Positions 26,215 to 35,251 of a stretch of 64,000 nt of DNA are shown piece after piece (positions within the stretch are counted from its first letter, which is position 1; each line of letters opens with the position of its first letter). The stretch is from JALZAQ01 sp038253885 (lineage in GTDB: Bacteria > Gemmatimonadota > Gemmatimonadetes > Gemmatimonadales > Gemmatimonadaceae). The stretch spans positions 1-64,000 of the forward strand of contig JBBSGP010000005.1 of the NCBI GenBank assembly GCA_038253885.1, written 5' to 3'. The position numbers and the translations under genes are program-made. The notes under the pieces are model-generated. The model had not been told where the DNA came from. It did not search any database and saw nothing but the letters and a program-made list of their open reading frames with translations.

Positions 26215-26870
26215 CAGCCGACCGCATCCGGGTGCTGGTCGCGGACGATCACGCGCTGGTGCGCGAGGGAATCCGCCACGTCCTGACGAACGTCCCGGGC
26301 TTCGACGTCGTGGGTGAGGCAGGGAGCGGAACCGAGGCGGTCGCGCTGGCTCGAGAGCTGTCGCCGGACGTGGTGCTCCTGGATATCTCGATGCCACAGG
26401 GCACCGGTCTCGAGGCCGCGGCCGCCCTGCGCGTGAGCGCGCCGCAGGCGCGCGTGCTGATCCTGAGCATCCACGACCACGAGGCGTACGTGCTCGAGAG
26501 CGTGCGCGCGGGGGCGCACGGCTACCTGCGAAAGGACTCGTCGCCAACGGAATTGCGCGATGCCATCCGCGCGGTGCATCGGGGGGACAGCTTTTTCAGC
26601 GCGCCGGTCGCCCGCCAGCTCAGCGCCGCTCTGAGAGGCGAGGCCGGCCGCGAGGCCCGGGCCAGCCGGCTCGCACTCCTGTCTCCGCGGGAGCGGGATG
26701 TCCTCGCCGGCGTCGCCGCCGGCGAGACGAACAAAGAGATGGCGGCGCGTCTCGGAATCAGCCCCCGCACCGTCGAGTCCCATCGCGAGAGCCTGATGCG
26801 CAAGGTCGGGATCCGGAGTGTCGCCGGACTGACGCGGTTCGCCGTGGAGGAGGGGATGACCGGGGAGTGA
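26211..26870 (+). CDS. NarL/FixJ family response regulator
   Basis: 219 residues. The receiver domain (VLVADDHALVREGI, phosphoacceptor D58 in LLDISMP) is joined to a LuxR-type helix-turn-helix (LSPRERDVLAGVAAGETNKE, then MAARLGISPRTVESHR). ATG 26211 overlaps the stop of the sensor kinase (ATGA). It is the DNA-binding output of that kinase. The heme operon begins 105 bases downstream, so hemA is one possible target; nothing in the sequence proves this. Confidence 0.94.
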   Translation: MTADRIRVLVADDHALVREGIRHVLTNVPGFDVVGEAGSGTEAVALARELSPDVVLLDISMPQGTGLEAAAALRVSAPQARVLILSIHDHEAYVLESVRAGAHGYLRKDSSPTELRDAIRAVHRGDSFFSAPVARQLSAALRGEAGREARASRLALLSPRERDVLAGVAAGETNKEMAARLGISPRTVESHRESLMRKVGIRSVAGLTRFAVEEGMTGE

Positions 26871-26975
26871 TCACTGCGGCAGCCGTTCAGCGCGCTCTGC
26901 CTCCGTAATCCTACGGTCCGCCGGCTCCGTAGATTCCCGAATTCCGCGCTCTCCGGGGCGTCCGTATCGTGCGCC

Positions 26976-28304
26976 ATGCAACTGCTGGCGACGGGAGTGA
27001 ATCATACCAGCGCGCCGCTCCCGATCCGCGAGCGCCTGCTGCTCGCCGGCCAGCCGCTCGACCGCGCCCTGTCGCGCCTCGCGACGCGGGTGCAGGAAGG
27101 GTTCATTCTCTCGACCTGCAACCGCACCGAGGTTTACGCGCTGGTGGGGCACGCCGACAGCGGCGCACGGGCTCTGGCCGATCTACTGGCCGAGTGCGGC
27201 AGCGTGCCGACGGATGACATCACGCCGTTTCTGCAGACTCGAGCGCATGACGCCGCGGTGCGCCACGTCTTCGGTGTGGCCGGCGGCATCCTGTCGATGG
27301 TCACTGGCGAGGACCAGATCCTCGCACAACTGAAGGAAGCGATCGAGCGCGCCCAGACCGCGGGAACGCTCGGCCCGGCCACCCATCGCCTTGCCCACGC
27401 AGCCCTCGGGGTGGGGAAGAGAGTGCGAAGCGACACCGCCATCGGCCGGCACTCTCTCTCCATCGTCTCGGTGGCGCTTCGGGAGGCGGTCGCTGCTCTC
27501 GGGTCGCTCGCCGGACGGCATGTTCTGGTCGTCGGCGCGGGACACACGGCGGAGTTGGCGGTCAAGCATTCGCTCGTCGCCGAGCCCGCCCGGTGCACAC
27601 TCGTGAACCGCGGCGATGGTCGGGCGAGAGCGCTGGCGCGGCGACACGGCGTCGACGTCGTGCCGTGGGACATGCTCGAGAGCGCGATGGTGGAAGCCGA
27701 TCTGGTGCTCAGCTGCACCAGCGCGCCCGGTTTCGTGCTCGAGAGGGGGATGGTCGAGCGGGTTCAGCGCGCGAGGGACTCGGCCCCTCTATCGCTGGTG
27801 GATCTCGCGATGCCACGTGACATCGATCCCGAGGCAGGCCGGGTTTCCGGAGTGACGCTGACGGATATCGATCATCTCGAGGCGATCTGTCGGGAGAACC
27901 GGCAGCGTCGGGTCGCGGAGATCGAGCATGCGGAGCAGATCATCGAGCTGCACGTGGAGCGCTTCATGGGATGGTGGTCGGCACGCCAGGTCGCGCCGAC
28001 GATCACCGCGCTGGTCGCGCGGGCGGCGGCGATCCGGGATGCGGAAGTCGATCGTGCGCTCGCGCGTCTGCCCAACCTCTCGGTGCGCGAGCAGATGCTG
28101 GTGCGGACACTCGGCGCCCGGCTGATCAACAAGCTGATGCATCGGCCGATGACGGTGCTCAAGACCCATTCCGAAGCGGCGAACATGGCGTCCGTTCTTC
28201 AGCTCCTGTTCGAACTGCCGGCCGACGCGCCGGCCCGTCCGCCGTCGAGCGATTTCGGGACCGAAGCGCTCGCCTGTCCGCGATCCGAAGCGGGAGAGAC
28301 GTGA
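26976..28304 (+). CDS. hemA: glutamyl-tRNA reductase
   Basis: 442 residues. GVNHTSAPLPIRER opens the catalytic domain, with nucleophile C48 in ILSTCNRTEVY, then the GEDQILAQLKEA helix, the NADPH Rossmann loop VLVVGAGHTAELAV and a C-terminal dimerisation helix bundle. The enzyme reduces glutamyl-tRNA to glutamate-1-semialdehyde, the first committed step of C5-route heme synthesis. Its product is used by hemL at the end of the same operon. ATG 26976 has no strong Shine-Dalgarno. The stop overlaps the hemQ GTG. Confidence 0.97.
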   Translation: MQLLATGVNHTSAPLPIRERLLLAGQPLDRALSRLATRVQEGFILSTCNRTEVYALVGHADSGARALADLLAECGSVPTDDITPFLQTRAHDAAVRHVFGVAGGILSMVTGEDQILAQLKEAIERAQTAGTLGPATHRLAHAALGVGKRVRSDTAIGRHSLSIVSVALREAVAALGSLAGRHVLVVGAGHTAELAVKHSLVAEPARCTLVNRGDGRARALARRHGVDVVPWDMLESAMVEADLVLSCTSAPGFVLERGMVERVQRARDSAPLSLVDLAMPRDIDPEAGRVSGVTLTDIDHLEAICRENRQRRVAEIEHAEQIIELHVERFMGWWSARQVAPTITALVARAAAIRDAEVDRALARLPNLSVREQMLVRTLGARLINKLMHRPMTVLKTHSEAANMASVLQLLFELPADAPARPPSSDFGTEALACPRSEAGET

Positions 28305-29029
28305 CACCGTCCGATTCTGCCGCGCGTACCGATGCGCCCGCCGACGAGCTCCTCGCTTCGGCGCCGCAATTCGTTCAGTATCTCTTCTTCAAGACCGATC
28401 CGCAGTGGCGCCGCCTGTCACACGAGGCTCGCGCCCGCGGTCGTCGCGAGCTTCGTGACGTGATCGCGTCCGCGGGCGAGGGGATCGTCATCCACGCGTA
28501 CAGCACGCTCGGGCTCAAGGCGGGTGCCGAGCTTCTGCTCTGGCAGAAGGCCAGCAGCCTCGAGCCTCTGCAGGAGCTCGTATGCGCGGCGCTGCAGAGC
28601 GGCCTCGGCCAGTATCTGGATATCAGCTACAGTCTCTTCGGCCTGACGCGACCGTCGGTCTACACGAAGCGGCGAACGCTCCAGGAGCAGGCGATCGACG
28701 AGCCGACGCGCCTCAAGTACCTCGTCGTGTACCCCTTCGTGAAGTCGGACAGCTGGTACCTGATGAGTCGCGATGCGCGGCAGGGGATGATGAACGAGCA
28801 CATGCGCATCGGCCACGAGTTTGCGGACGTGCGACAGCTCCTCCTCTACGCTACCGGACTCGACGATCAGGAGTTCGTCGTCGCCTACGAGACAGACGAT
28901 CTATCCCGCCACCAGCAGCTCGTGATGAGTCTTCGCGCCACCGAAGGCAGGCGCTACACGGTACGCGACACTCCGATCTTCACCGCCATACACAGGCCTC
29001 TCGACGCAGCGCTCGCGTTGCTCGGGTGA
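28301..29029 (+). CDS. hemQ: coproheme decarboxylase HemQ/ChdC (chlorite-dismutase family)
   Basis: 242 residues, the single-unit length of HemQ. Y144 in LVVYPFVKSD is at the position of the catalytic tyrosine, and H172 in MRIGHEFADVRQ at that of the proximal heme ligand. A GLDDQEFVVAYE strand follows, typical of HemQ rather than of true chlorite dismutases. HemQ turns Fe-coproporphyrin III into heme b with peroxide, the last step of the coproporphyrin-dependent route. GTG 28301 overlaps the hemA stop by 4 nt. Confidence 0.92.
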   Translation: MTPSDSAARTDAPADELLASAPQFVQYLFFKTDPQWRRLSHEARARGRRELRDVIASAGEGIVIHAYSTLGLKAGAELLLWQKASSLEPLQELVCAALQSGLGQYLDISYSLFGLTRPSVYTKRRTLQEQAIDEPTRLKYLVVYPFVKSDSWYLMSRDARQGMMNEHMRIGHEFADVRQLLLYATGLDDQEFVVAYETDDLSRHQQLVMSLRATEGRRYTVRDTPIFTAIHRPLDAALALLG

Positions 29030-29048
29030 CCCTTCTCCGGAGCAGCAT

Positions 29049-30107
29049 GTGAACGTGGACGACAGTCTTTTCCTCCGCACCGCCCGGCGCGAGCCGGCCG
29101 AGCGCACGCCAGTGTGGTTCATGCGCCAGGCTGGGCGGGTTCTCCCCGAGTATCGCGCGGTGAGAGAGCGGTGGACGTTGCTCGAGATCTGCCGGCAGCC
29201 CGAGCTGTGCGCCGAGGTGACGCTCCAGCCAGTCGAACGGTTGGGTGTGGACGGCGCGGTGATGTTCGCGGACATCATGCTACCGCTGATCGGCGTGGGG
29301 ATCGACATCGACATCGTCGATGAGGTCGGACCCGTCGTGGCATCGCCCATCCGATCGAGAGCCGGAGTGGAGGCACTCCGTCCGATCGAGCCCGAGGCGG
29401 ACGTTCCGTTCGTGTTGGAGACGATCAGACTGCTGGATCGGGCGCTCGGCGGACGAATTCCGGTGATCGGATTCTCGGGCGCGCCATTCACCCTGGCTGC
29501 ATATCTCATCGAAGGACGGGCGTCCCGCGACTTCGTCAACACGAAGGCGCTGATGTTTTCGTCGCCGGATCTGTGGCACATGCTGATGGAGCGGCTCACC
29601 ACCATCATCGTCGCGTATCTGCGCGCCCAGATCGGCGCCGGCGCGGCCGTGATCCAGCTCTTCGACAGTTGGCTGGGAGCGCTCTCGCCGGCTGACTACG
29701 CCGAGTTCGTCCAGCCGTACTCGCGACGCATCTTCGCCGCCCTTCGCGCGGAGGGAGCGCCGCTCATCCATTTCGGGACCAACACCGCGTCGCTGCTCGA
29801 CGAGATGCGAACCGATGGTGCGGACGTGATCGGCGTGGACTGGCGGGTCGCGCTCGATGAGGCGTGGACGCGCGTCGGCGCCGACCATGGAATCCAGGGG
29901 AATCTGGATCCGGTCGCACTGTTTGCTCCTCCTCCGTACGTGAGGCGCCGAGTGGCCGATGTACTCGCACGCGCGGGCGGCCGTCCCGGCCACATCTTCA
30001 ACCTCGGCCACGGTCTGCTTCCGGGCACTCCTCTCTCAAACGTACAGCGCGCTGTCGAGTGGGTGCGGGAGCTGAGCGAGACGGCACAATTCGCGGCAGC
30101 GAAATAG
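29049..30107 (+). CDS. hemE: uroporphyrinogen decarboxylase
   Basis: 352 residues, the family norm. Signature segments are VWFMRQAGRVLPEYR near the N-terminus, FADIMLPL, GFSGAPFTLAAYLIEG and the C-terminal FNLGHGLLPGTP. The enzyme decarboxylates uroporphyrinogen III to coproporphyrinogen III in the cytoplasm. GTG 29049 starts 19 bases after hemQ, and hemH follows after a single base. Confidence 0.97.
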   Translation: MNVDDSLFLRTARREPAERTPVWFMRQAGRVLPEYRAVRERWTLLEICRQPELCAEVTLQPVERLGVDGAVMFADIMLPLIGVGIDIDIVDEVGPVVASPIRSRAGVEALRPIEPEADVPFVLETIRLLDRALGGRIPVIGFSGAPFTLAAYLIEGRASRDFVNTKALMFSSPDLWHMLMERLTTIIVAYLRAQIGAGAAVIQLFDSWLGALSPADYAEFVQPYSRRIFAALRAEGAPLIHFGTNTASLLDEMRTDGADVIGVDWRVALDEAWTRVGADHGIQGNLDPVALFAPPPYVRRRVADVLARAGGRPGHIFNLGHGLLPGTPLSNVQRAVEWVRELSETAQFAAAK

Positions 30108-30108
30108 C

Positions 30109-31041
30109 GTGGCCGACCGCCACGCCGTCCTGCTCATGGCCTACGGCACCCCGGAGACGGCGGACCAGGTGGAGCCGTACTTCACGCACATCCGTGGCGG
30201 CCGAGCTCCGACACCGGAGTCCGTGGCCCGGCTCCGTGAGCGCTACCGGCGCGTGGGCGGCCGCACACGGCTGCTCGACATCACACGCCAGGTCGCGAGC
30301 GCCTTACAGGATGATCTGAGCCGCGCGGGGTCCGAGCGGCCCGTTTACGTCGGGATGAAGCACTGGCATCCGTTCATCGGCGACGTGGTGCGCGAGATCT
30401 CCGATTCGGGTGTCCAGCAACTGACGGCGATCGCGCTCGCCCCGCACTACTCGAGAATCAGCATCGGGGGCTATCGCCGCGCGATCGAGGAGGCACAGCG
30501 AGATCTTCCGACGCCGCTGTGCGTCGCCCTGGTGGAGCGCTGGCACGCCGAACCGTCGTTCCTCGACATGATGGCCACGCTGGTGCAGGAAGGGCTGTCG
30601 CGCTTTCCGGCGAGCGAGCGAGGACAGGTGATGACAGTCTTCAGCGCCCACAGCTTGCCGGAGCGTATTCGCAGCTGGGACGACCCGTACGAGCGCGAGC
30701 TGCTCGAGAGCAGCGCGCAGGTCGCCGGGCGCGTCGGGCTCTCCGAATGGCGTTTCGCGTGGCAGAGCGCCGGCGAGACGGGCGAGTCGTGGATCGGACC
30801 CGACATCGTGGACTATCTCGACACCCTGCACGCCGAGGGCGTGCGCAGCGTGCTCCAGGTGCCGATCGGCTTCGTGTCCGAGCATCTGGAAATCTACTGG
30901 GACATTGATATCGAGGCGAAGGAGAAGGCGGCCGATCTCGGCATGCGGCTCGAGCGAACCGAGCTTCCGAACGCGCGTCCCGATTTCGTCCGGGTGCTGG
31001 CTGCGGTCGTGCGCGCATCTGAATCACGGCCGTGCTCGTGA
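30109..31041 (+). CDS. hemH: ferrochelatase, probably coproporphyrin type
   Basis: 310 residues, the compact length of the Bacillus enzyme and lacking any C-terminal extension. Metal-site residues are H181 in FSAHSLPERI and E261 in VSEHLEIYWDID. With hemQ in the same operon, the likely substrate is coproporphyrin III rather than protoporphyrin IX (CpfC activity). That is inference from context plus the Gram-positive-like size and HSLPE motif. GTG 30109 follows the hemE stop by one base. The stop overlaps hemC. Confidence 0.94.
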   Translation: MADRHAVLLMAYGTPETADQVEPYFTHIRGGRAPTPESVARLRERYRRVGGRTRLLDITRQVASALQDDLSRAGSERPVYVGMKHWHPFIGDVVREISDSGVQQLTAIALAPHYSRISIGGYRRAIEEAQRDLPTPLCVALVERWHAEPSFLDMMATLVQEGLSRFPASERGQVMTVFSAHSLPERIRSWDDPYERELLESSAQVAGRVGLSEWRFAWQSAGETGESWIGPDIVDYLDTLHAEGVRSVLQVPIGFVSEHLEIYWDIDIEAKEKAADLGMRLERTELPNARPDFVRVLAAVVRASESRPCS

Positions 31042-31976
31042 CGCCCTCCCGGCTGACCATCGGAACACGCGGGAGCACGCTCGCGCTGCGGCAGACCGAG
31101 ATCGTGAGCGCGGAGCTGCGACGCCATCACCCCGGATTGGAGGTGGATGTCACGAGGATCACGACGCGCGGCGACATCCTCATCGACCAACCGCTGGCGT
31201 TGCTGGGTGAGAAGGGATTGTTCGTGTCCGAGATCGAGGAGGCCTTGCGGAATCGCCGCGTCGATCTGGCGGTGCACAGCGCCAAGGACCTGCCTTCGTG
31301 TCTGCCGGACGACATGCGGGTCGGCGCGTGGCTCACACGCTCGGATCCGGGAGACGCGCTGGTGACGTTGAACGGAAGTGATGTCTGGTCGCTTCCTTCC
31401 GGTTCCCGCGTCGGCACCAGCAGTCCTCGGCGAAGCTGTCAGCTGCGTGCACTGCGTGAGGATCTCCGCCTTCTCGACGTGAGGGGCAACGTCGACACGC
31501 GACTCCGCAAGCTCGAGGCGAGGGAATACGACGCGCTCGTGCTGGCTGTGGCTGGCCTGGACAGACTGGGATGCCTGGACGGACGGGCGTGGCGCTTTCC
31601 TCTGGACACCATGCTCCCCGCTCCCGGGCAGGGCGCCCTCGCCGTCGAGATCACCGCGGTCGCCGCCGATGTTGGCGCGTTGCTCGCTCCGCTCAACGAT
31701 GAGCTCACGGAGGTCGCGGTCGTTGCCGAGCGCGCCTTTCTGGAGGCCATTGCCGGGGGCTGCAGCACGGCCTCGGCCGCATTCGCGCGGGCGACGAAAG
31801 AGGGCCTGGTACTCCTTGCCATGATCGGCGCCGCCGATGGCCGTCTGGTGCGGGGCGAGCGCCGTGGATCCCTCGAAGACGGGGTGGCACTGGCGAGATC
31901 CCTCGCCGCGGAGCTGCTGCAGCGCGGCGGAGCCGAGCTGCTTCGCCACCGCGATCTCGCGGCGGTCGACCGTTGA
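31038..31976 (+). CDS. hemC: porphobilinogen deaminase (hydroxymethylbilane synthase)
   Basis: 312 residues. The dipyrromethane cofactor is attached through C242 in AGGCSTA. Other signatures are LTIGTRGSTLALRQT, the AVHSAKDLPS loop with the catalytic Asp, and the GTSSPRR binding site. It joins four porphobilinogen units into hydroxymethylbilane. GTG 31038, overlapping the hemH stop as GTGA, is preferred over GTG 31032. The gene ends in a TTGA overlap with hemD. Confidence 0.96.
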   Translation: MTPSRLTIGTRGSTLALRQTEIVSAELRRHHPGLEVDVTRITTRGDILIDQPLALLGEKGLFVSEIEEALRNRRVDLAVHSAKDLPSCLPDDMRVGAWLTRSDPGDALVTLNGSDVWSLPSGSRVGTSSPRRSCQLRALREDLRLLDVRGNVDTRLRKLEAREYDALVLAVAGLDRLGCLDGRAWRFPLDTMLPAPGQGALAVEITAVAADVGALLAPLNDELTEVAVVAERAFLEAIAGGCSTASAAFARATKEGLVLLAMIGAADGRLVRGERRGSLEDGVALARSLAAELLQRGGAELLRHRDLAAVDR

Positions 31977-32788
31977 CGACCGACGCCGGAAATCGCACGT
32001 CGGCACTCGCGGGCCGCCGCATCGTGATCACCCGGCCCCTGGAGCAGGGTGAGGAGCTCGTGAGGCGCCTGGAATCGCTGGGAGCGCACGCGATCTCCTG
32101 TCCCGCGATCGCGATCATCGCACCCGAGCGCACAGAGCTGCTGGATCGCGCGCTGCTGGCACTCGACAGCTACGACTGGGCCGTCTTCACCAGCGCGAAT
32201 GCAGTGACGGCCGTGCTCACCCGACTGGCTGTCCTGGATCGCCCGACGGCACTTGCCAGGACGCGCATCGCGGCGGTGGGGCCGGCCACGGCCGCGGCCC
32301 TATCACGCTGTGATCTGTCACCGACCCGCGTGCCGCAGCGTTTCTCCACAAGGGGACTGATAGCGGAGCTCGGCGATGTTGGCGGCATGAAGGTGCTCCT
32401 CCCGCGTGCCGACATCGCGCGCGCCGAGCTACCGGCCGCGCTTCGCGCGGGCGGTGCCGTGGTCGATGAGGTCGTTGCCTATCGAACCGTGCCTCATCCG
32501 TCTGCCCAGCGGTTGGCGGAGCTGCTGCGCCACGACAGCGTGGACGCGATCTGCTTCGCCAGCCCCTCTGCGGTGCGCGCGTGCCTCCAGGGTCTGGCCG
32601 ATGCGGGAACGCCACGCACGAGGCTGACGCGCCAGCCGCGGCCGGGGATCATCTCCATCGGCCCGGTCACGGCCGCCGAGGCGCGCGAGCAGGGGCTGAC
32701 CGTGGATGAAGTGGCAGCGGAGCACGACAGCGATGGGTTGATCCTGGCGATGTCGAGGTGGTTATCGAGCCACCCCGCGGAGAGGTGA
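31973..32788 (+). CDS. hemD: uroporphyrinogen-III synthase
   Basis: 271 residues. This fast-evolving family is recognised by the N-terminal RRIVITRPLEQGEELVRRLE, the DWAVFTSANAVTAVL strand-helix unit and the C-terminal ISIGPVTAAEAREQGL. It closes hydroxymethylbilane into uroporphyrinogen III. TTG 31973 overlaps the hemC stop as TTGA and gives the expected N-terminus, so this is a rare-start gene inside a tightly coupled operon. Confidence 0.92.
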   Translation: MTTDAGNRTSALAGRRIVITRPLEQGEELVRRLESLGAHAISCPAIAIIAPERTELLDRALLALDSYDWAVFTSANAVTAVLTRLAVLDRPTALARTRIAAVGPATAAALSRCDLSPTRVPQRFSTRGLIAELGDVGGMKVLLPRADIARAELPAALRAGGAVVDEVVAYRTVPHPSAQRLAELLRHDSVDAICFASPSAVRACLQGLADAGTPRTRLTRQPRPGIISIGPVTAAEAREQGLTVDEVAAEHDSDGLILAMSRWLSSHPAER

Positions 32789-32790
32789 CG

Positions 32791-33822
32791 ATGTGGCGAA
32801 ACGAAAGCGACACGGCCGATGCGGCGACATCGCGCATGCGGCCCCGGCGGCTGCGCCGATTTGCCTCCGCATCCGGCATGGCGCGCGAGACGCGACTGGC
32901 GGTGGCAGATCTGGTCCTCCCACTCTTTGTCATCGAAGGTCGGGGTGCGGTGCGCGAGATTCCGCCGATGCCCGGGCACAGCCAACGGTCGGTGGATCGT
33001 CTGGACGGGGAGATTGACGACGTAGGATCACTCGGCGTTCCCGCAGTGATCCTGTTCGGGATTCCCGATCGAAAGGATTTCCAGGGCAGCCGCGCCTGGA
33101 GCGCCGATGGGCCTGTGCCACGCGCCATCGCGCACATCAAGCGACGCGCGCCTGGGCTGATGGTGGTGGCGGACGTCTGTCTCTGCGAGTATACGGATCA
33201 CGGACACTGCGGGCTGGTGGGTAGCGGCGATGGTGGTCCGGAAGGACAGGGGCGCATTCTGAACGATGAGACGCTGCCGCTCCTGGCCCGAGCGGCAGTG
33301 GCGTACGCCGATGCGGGTGCCGACATGGTGGCCCCGAGCGCGATGATGGACCACCAGGTGGGGGCCCTTCGCGACGCCCTCGACACCGCTGGTCATGGGC
33401 ACCTTCCGATCCTGTCGTACGCGGCGAAGTTCGCGTCTGCCTTCTACGGCCCGTTTCGCGTGGCAGCGGGATCGACTCCGCGCTTCGGCGATCGCCGCGA
33501 GTACCAGATGGATCCGGCGAACGCTCGTGAAGCAATGCGCGAGGTGCAGCTGGACGTGGAGGAAGGCGCCGATGCGGTGATGATCAAGCCGGCGGGTGCC
33601 TATCTGGACATCATCCGGCAGGTGCGTGATCGCGTGGATCTGCCGGTCGCGGCATACCAGGTGAGCGGTGAGTACGCCATGCTGAAAGCGGCGGCGGAGC
33701 GGGGATGGCTCGATGAAAGACGGGCCGTGCTCGAGAGCCTCATCGCGATCAAGCGGGCCGGCGCGGACATCATCGTGTCGTACTACGCCAAGAGCGCGGC
33801 CACCTGGCTTCGCGACGCGTGA
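32791..33822 (+). CDS. hemB: delta-aminolevulinic acid dehydratase (porphobilinogen synthase)
   Basis: 343 residues. The zinc site is present as three cysteines, C130, C132 and C140, in VADVCLCEYTDHGHC, so this is a Zn-dependent type. The Schiff-base lysines are K213 (SYAAKFASAFYGPFR) and K266 (VMIKPAGAYLD). It condenses two aminolevulinate molecules into porphobilinogen. ATG 32791 is chosen because a GGAGAGG Shine-Dalgarno (32779-32785) lies five bases before it; GTG 32785 would bury that site. The stop overlaps hemL. Confidence 0.96.
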   Translation: MWRNESDTADAATSRMRPRRLRRFASASGMARETRLAVADLVLPLFVIEGRGAVREIPPMPGHSQRSVDRLDGEIDDVGSLGVPAVILFGIPDRKDFQGSRAWSADGPVPRAIAHIKRRAPGLMVVADVCLCEYTDHGHCGLVGSGDGGPEGQGRILNDETLPLLARAAVAYADAGADMVAPSAMMDHQVGALRDALDTAGHGHLPILSYAAKFASAFYGPFRVAAGSTPRFGDRREYQMDPANAREAMREVQLDVEEGADAVMIKPAGAYLDIIRQVRDRVDLPVAAYQVSGEYAMLKAAAERGWLDERRAVLESLIAIKRAGADIIVSYYAKSAATWLRDA

Positions 33823-35135
33823 GCCGCAGGCAGGGATCGAGCGCCATCCGGTCAATCACGACGCGATCGGAGAAGCTGTTCGCCGCCGCTCAACAAGTCA
33901 TTCCCGGCGGTGTGAACAGTCCGGTGCGGGCATTTGGCAGCGTTGGCGGAACCCCGCGATTCATTGCCGAGGGGAAGGGCGCTTGGCTGACGGATGAGGA
34001 CGGGCAGCGCTACATCGACTACGTGTTGTCGTGGGGACCTCTCATTCTGGGTCACGCCCATCCCGCGGTGGTCGAGGCGGTGTGCCGGCAAGCCGCGCGG
34101 GGGACATCGTTCGGCGCTCCGACCGAGCTCGAGACGGAGATGGCGGAGCGTGTCTGCCGGGCCGTCCCGTCGATGGAGATGGTGCGATTCGTCTCATCGG
34201 GCACCGAGGCGATGATGAGCGCGGTCCGGCTGGCCCGCGCGGCGACCGGCCGCCGAAAGGTCATCAAGTTCAGCGGCAACTATCACGGGCACGCGGACGC
34301 TCTGCTGGCGCAGGCCGGATCCGGCGTCGCCACGCTCGGGTTGCCCGATGGCCCGGGCGTCACTCCGGGAGCGACCGCGGACACGCTGACGGCGCGCTAC
34401 AACGACCTGGGCTCGGTCGAGCTCCTGTGCGATTCGCACCGCGATGACGTAGCGGCGATCGCGGTCGAGCCGGTTGCCGGCAACATGGGACTCGTTCTCC
34501 CCGAGCCAGATTTTCTTCCGGGCCTGCGTGCGATGGCGACCAAGCACGCTGCCGTCCTCATCTTCGACGAAGTGATGACGGGATTCCGAGTGGCGTTCGG
34601 GGGCGCGCAGGGCCACTTCGGTGTTTCGCCAGATCTCACCTGTCTCGGGAAAGTGATCGGCGGCGGACTGCCAGTCGCGGCGTTTGGCGGTCGCCGCGAT
34701 CTGATGATGCACGTTGCTCCGGCCGGACCGATGTATCAGGCCGGTACCCTTTCCGGCAACCCGCTCGCGATGGCGGCCGGCATCGCGACGCTGGAGGTGT
34801 TGGGACAGACGGGCATCTACGCGCAGCTGACGCGCATGGCGGCAGAGCTGGCGGCGGCGGCGCGCGCCACAGCGGCCGCCGCCGGTGTTGCCCTGCAGTC
34901 GAGCAGCGTCGGGGGCATGTGGGGTTTCTTCTTCTCCGGTGCGCCGATCCGCAATTACGACGACGCGAAGCGCGCTGATGCTCGACGCTACGCCAGGCTC
35001 TTCCACGGGCTGCTCGAGCGAGGAGTGTATCTGGCGCCATCCCAATTCGAGGCCGCGTTCGTGTGCCTGGCCCACGACCTGGAGACGCTCGACGCGACGC
35101 GCGGCGCCTTTCGAGAAGCGATGGCGGAGGTCTAG
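33819..35135 (+). CDS. hemL: glutamate-1-semialdehyde 2,1-aminomutase
   Basis: 438 residues, class III aminotransferase fold. PLP binds K278 in TCLGKVIGGGLP. Family segments are IPGGVNSPVRAFGSVGGTP, the KFSGNYHGHAD loop and FDEVMTGFRV. It converts the HemA product to 5-aminolevulinate. Placing it last in the operon, after hemB, puts the whole route from glutamyl-tRNA to Fe-coproporphyrin and heme in one transcript, except for coproporphyrinogen oxidase. GTG 33819 overlaps the hemB stop (GTGA). Confidence 0.97.
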   Translation: MSRRQGSSAIRSITTRSEKLFAAAQQVIPGGVNSPVRAFGSVGGTPRFIAEGKGAWLTDEDGQRYIDYVLSWGPLILGHAHPAVVEAVCRQAARGTSFGAPTELETEMAERVCRAVPSMEMVRFVSSGTEAMMSAVRLARAATGRRKVIKFSGNYHGHADALLAQAGSGVATLGLPDGPGVTPGATADTLTARYNDLGSVELLCDSHRDDVAAIAVEPVAGNMGLVLPEPDFLPGLRAMATKHAAVLIFDEVMTGFRVAFGGAQGHFGVSPDLTCLGKVIGGGLPVAAFGGRRDLMMHVAPAGPMYQAGTLSGNPLAMAAGIATLEVLGQTGIYAQLTRMAAELAAAARATAAAAGVALQSSSVGGMWGFFFSGAPIRNYDDAKRADARRYARLFHGLLERGVYLAPSQFEAAFVCLAHDLETLDATRGAFREAMAEV

Positions 35136-35251
35136 CTCTCCATCCGGGTCGGACACCTCATGACGCCGTGTGGTCGGGGGCAACCTGTTCGCGACCGGCC
35201 GTTCCGGCACATATTGAGCGGGCCGGCATTCGACCGACGACCGAGCCGACG

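Noticed and set aside
26871..26975. Possible tRNA or riboswitch in the gap before hemA
   Set aside because: No T-arm or cloverleaf pairing found; only a 5-pair stem.
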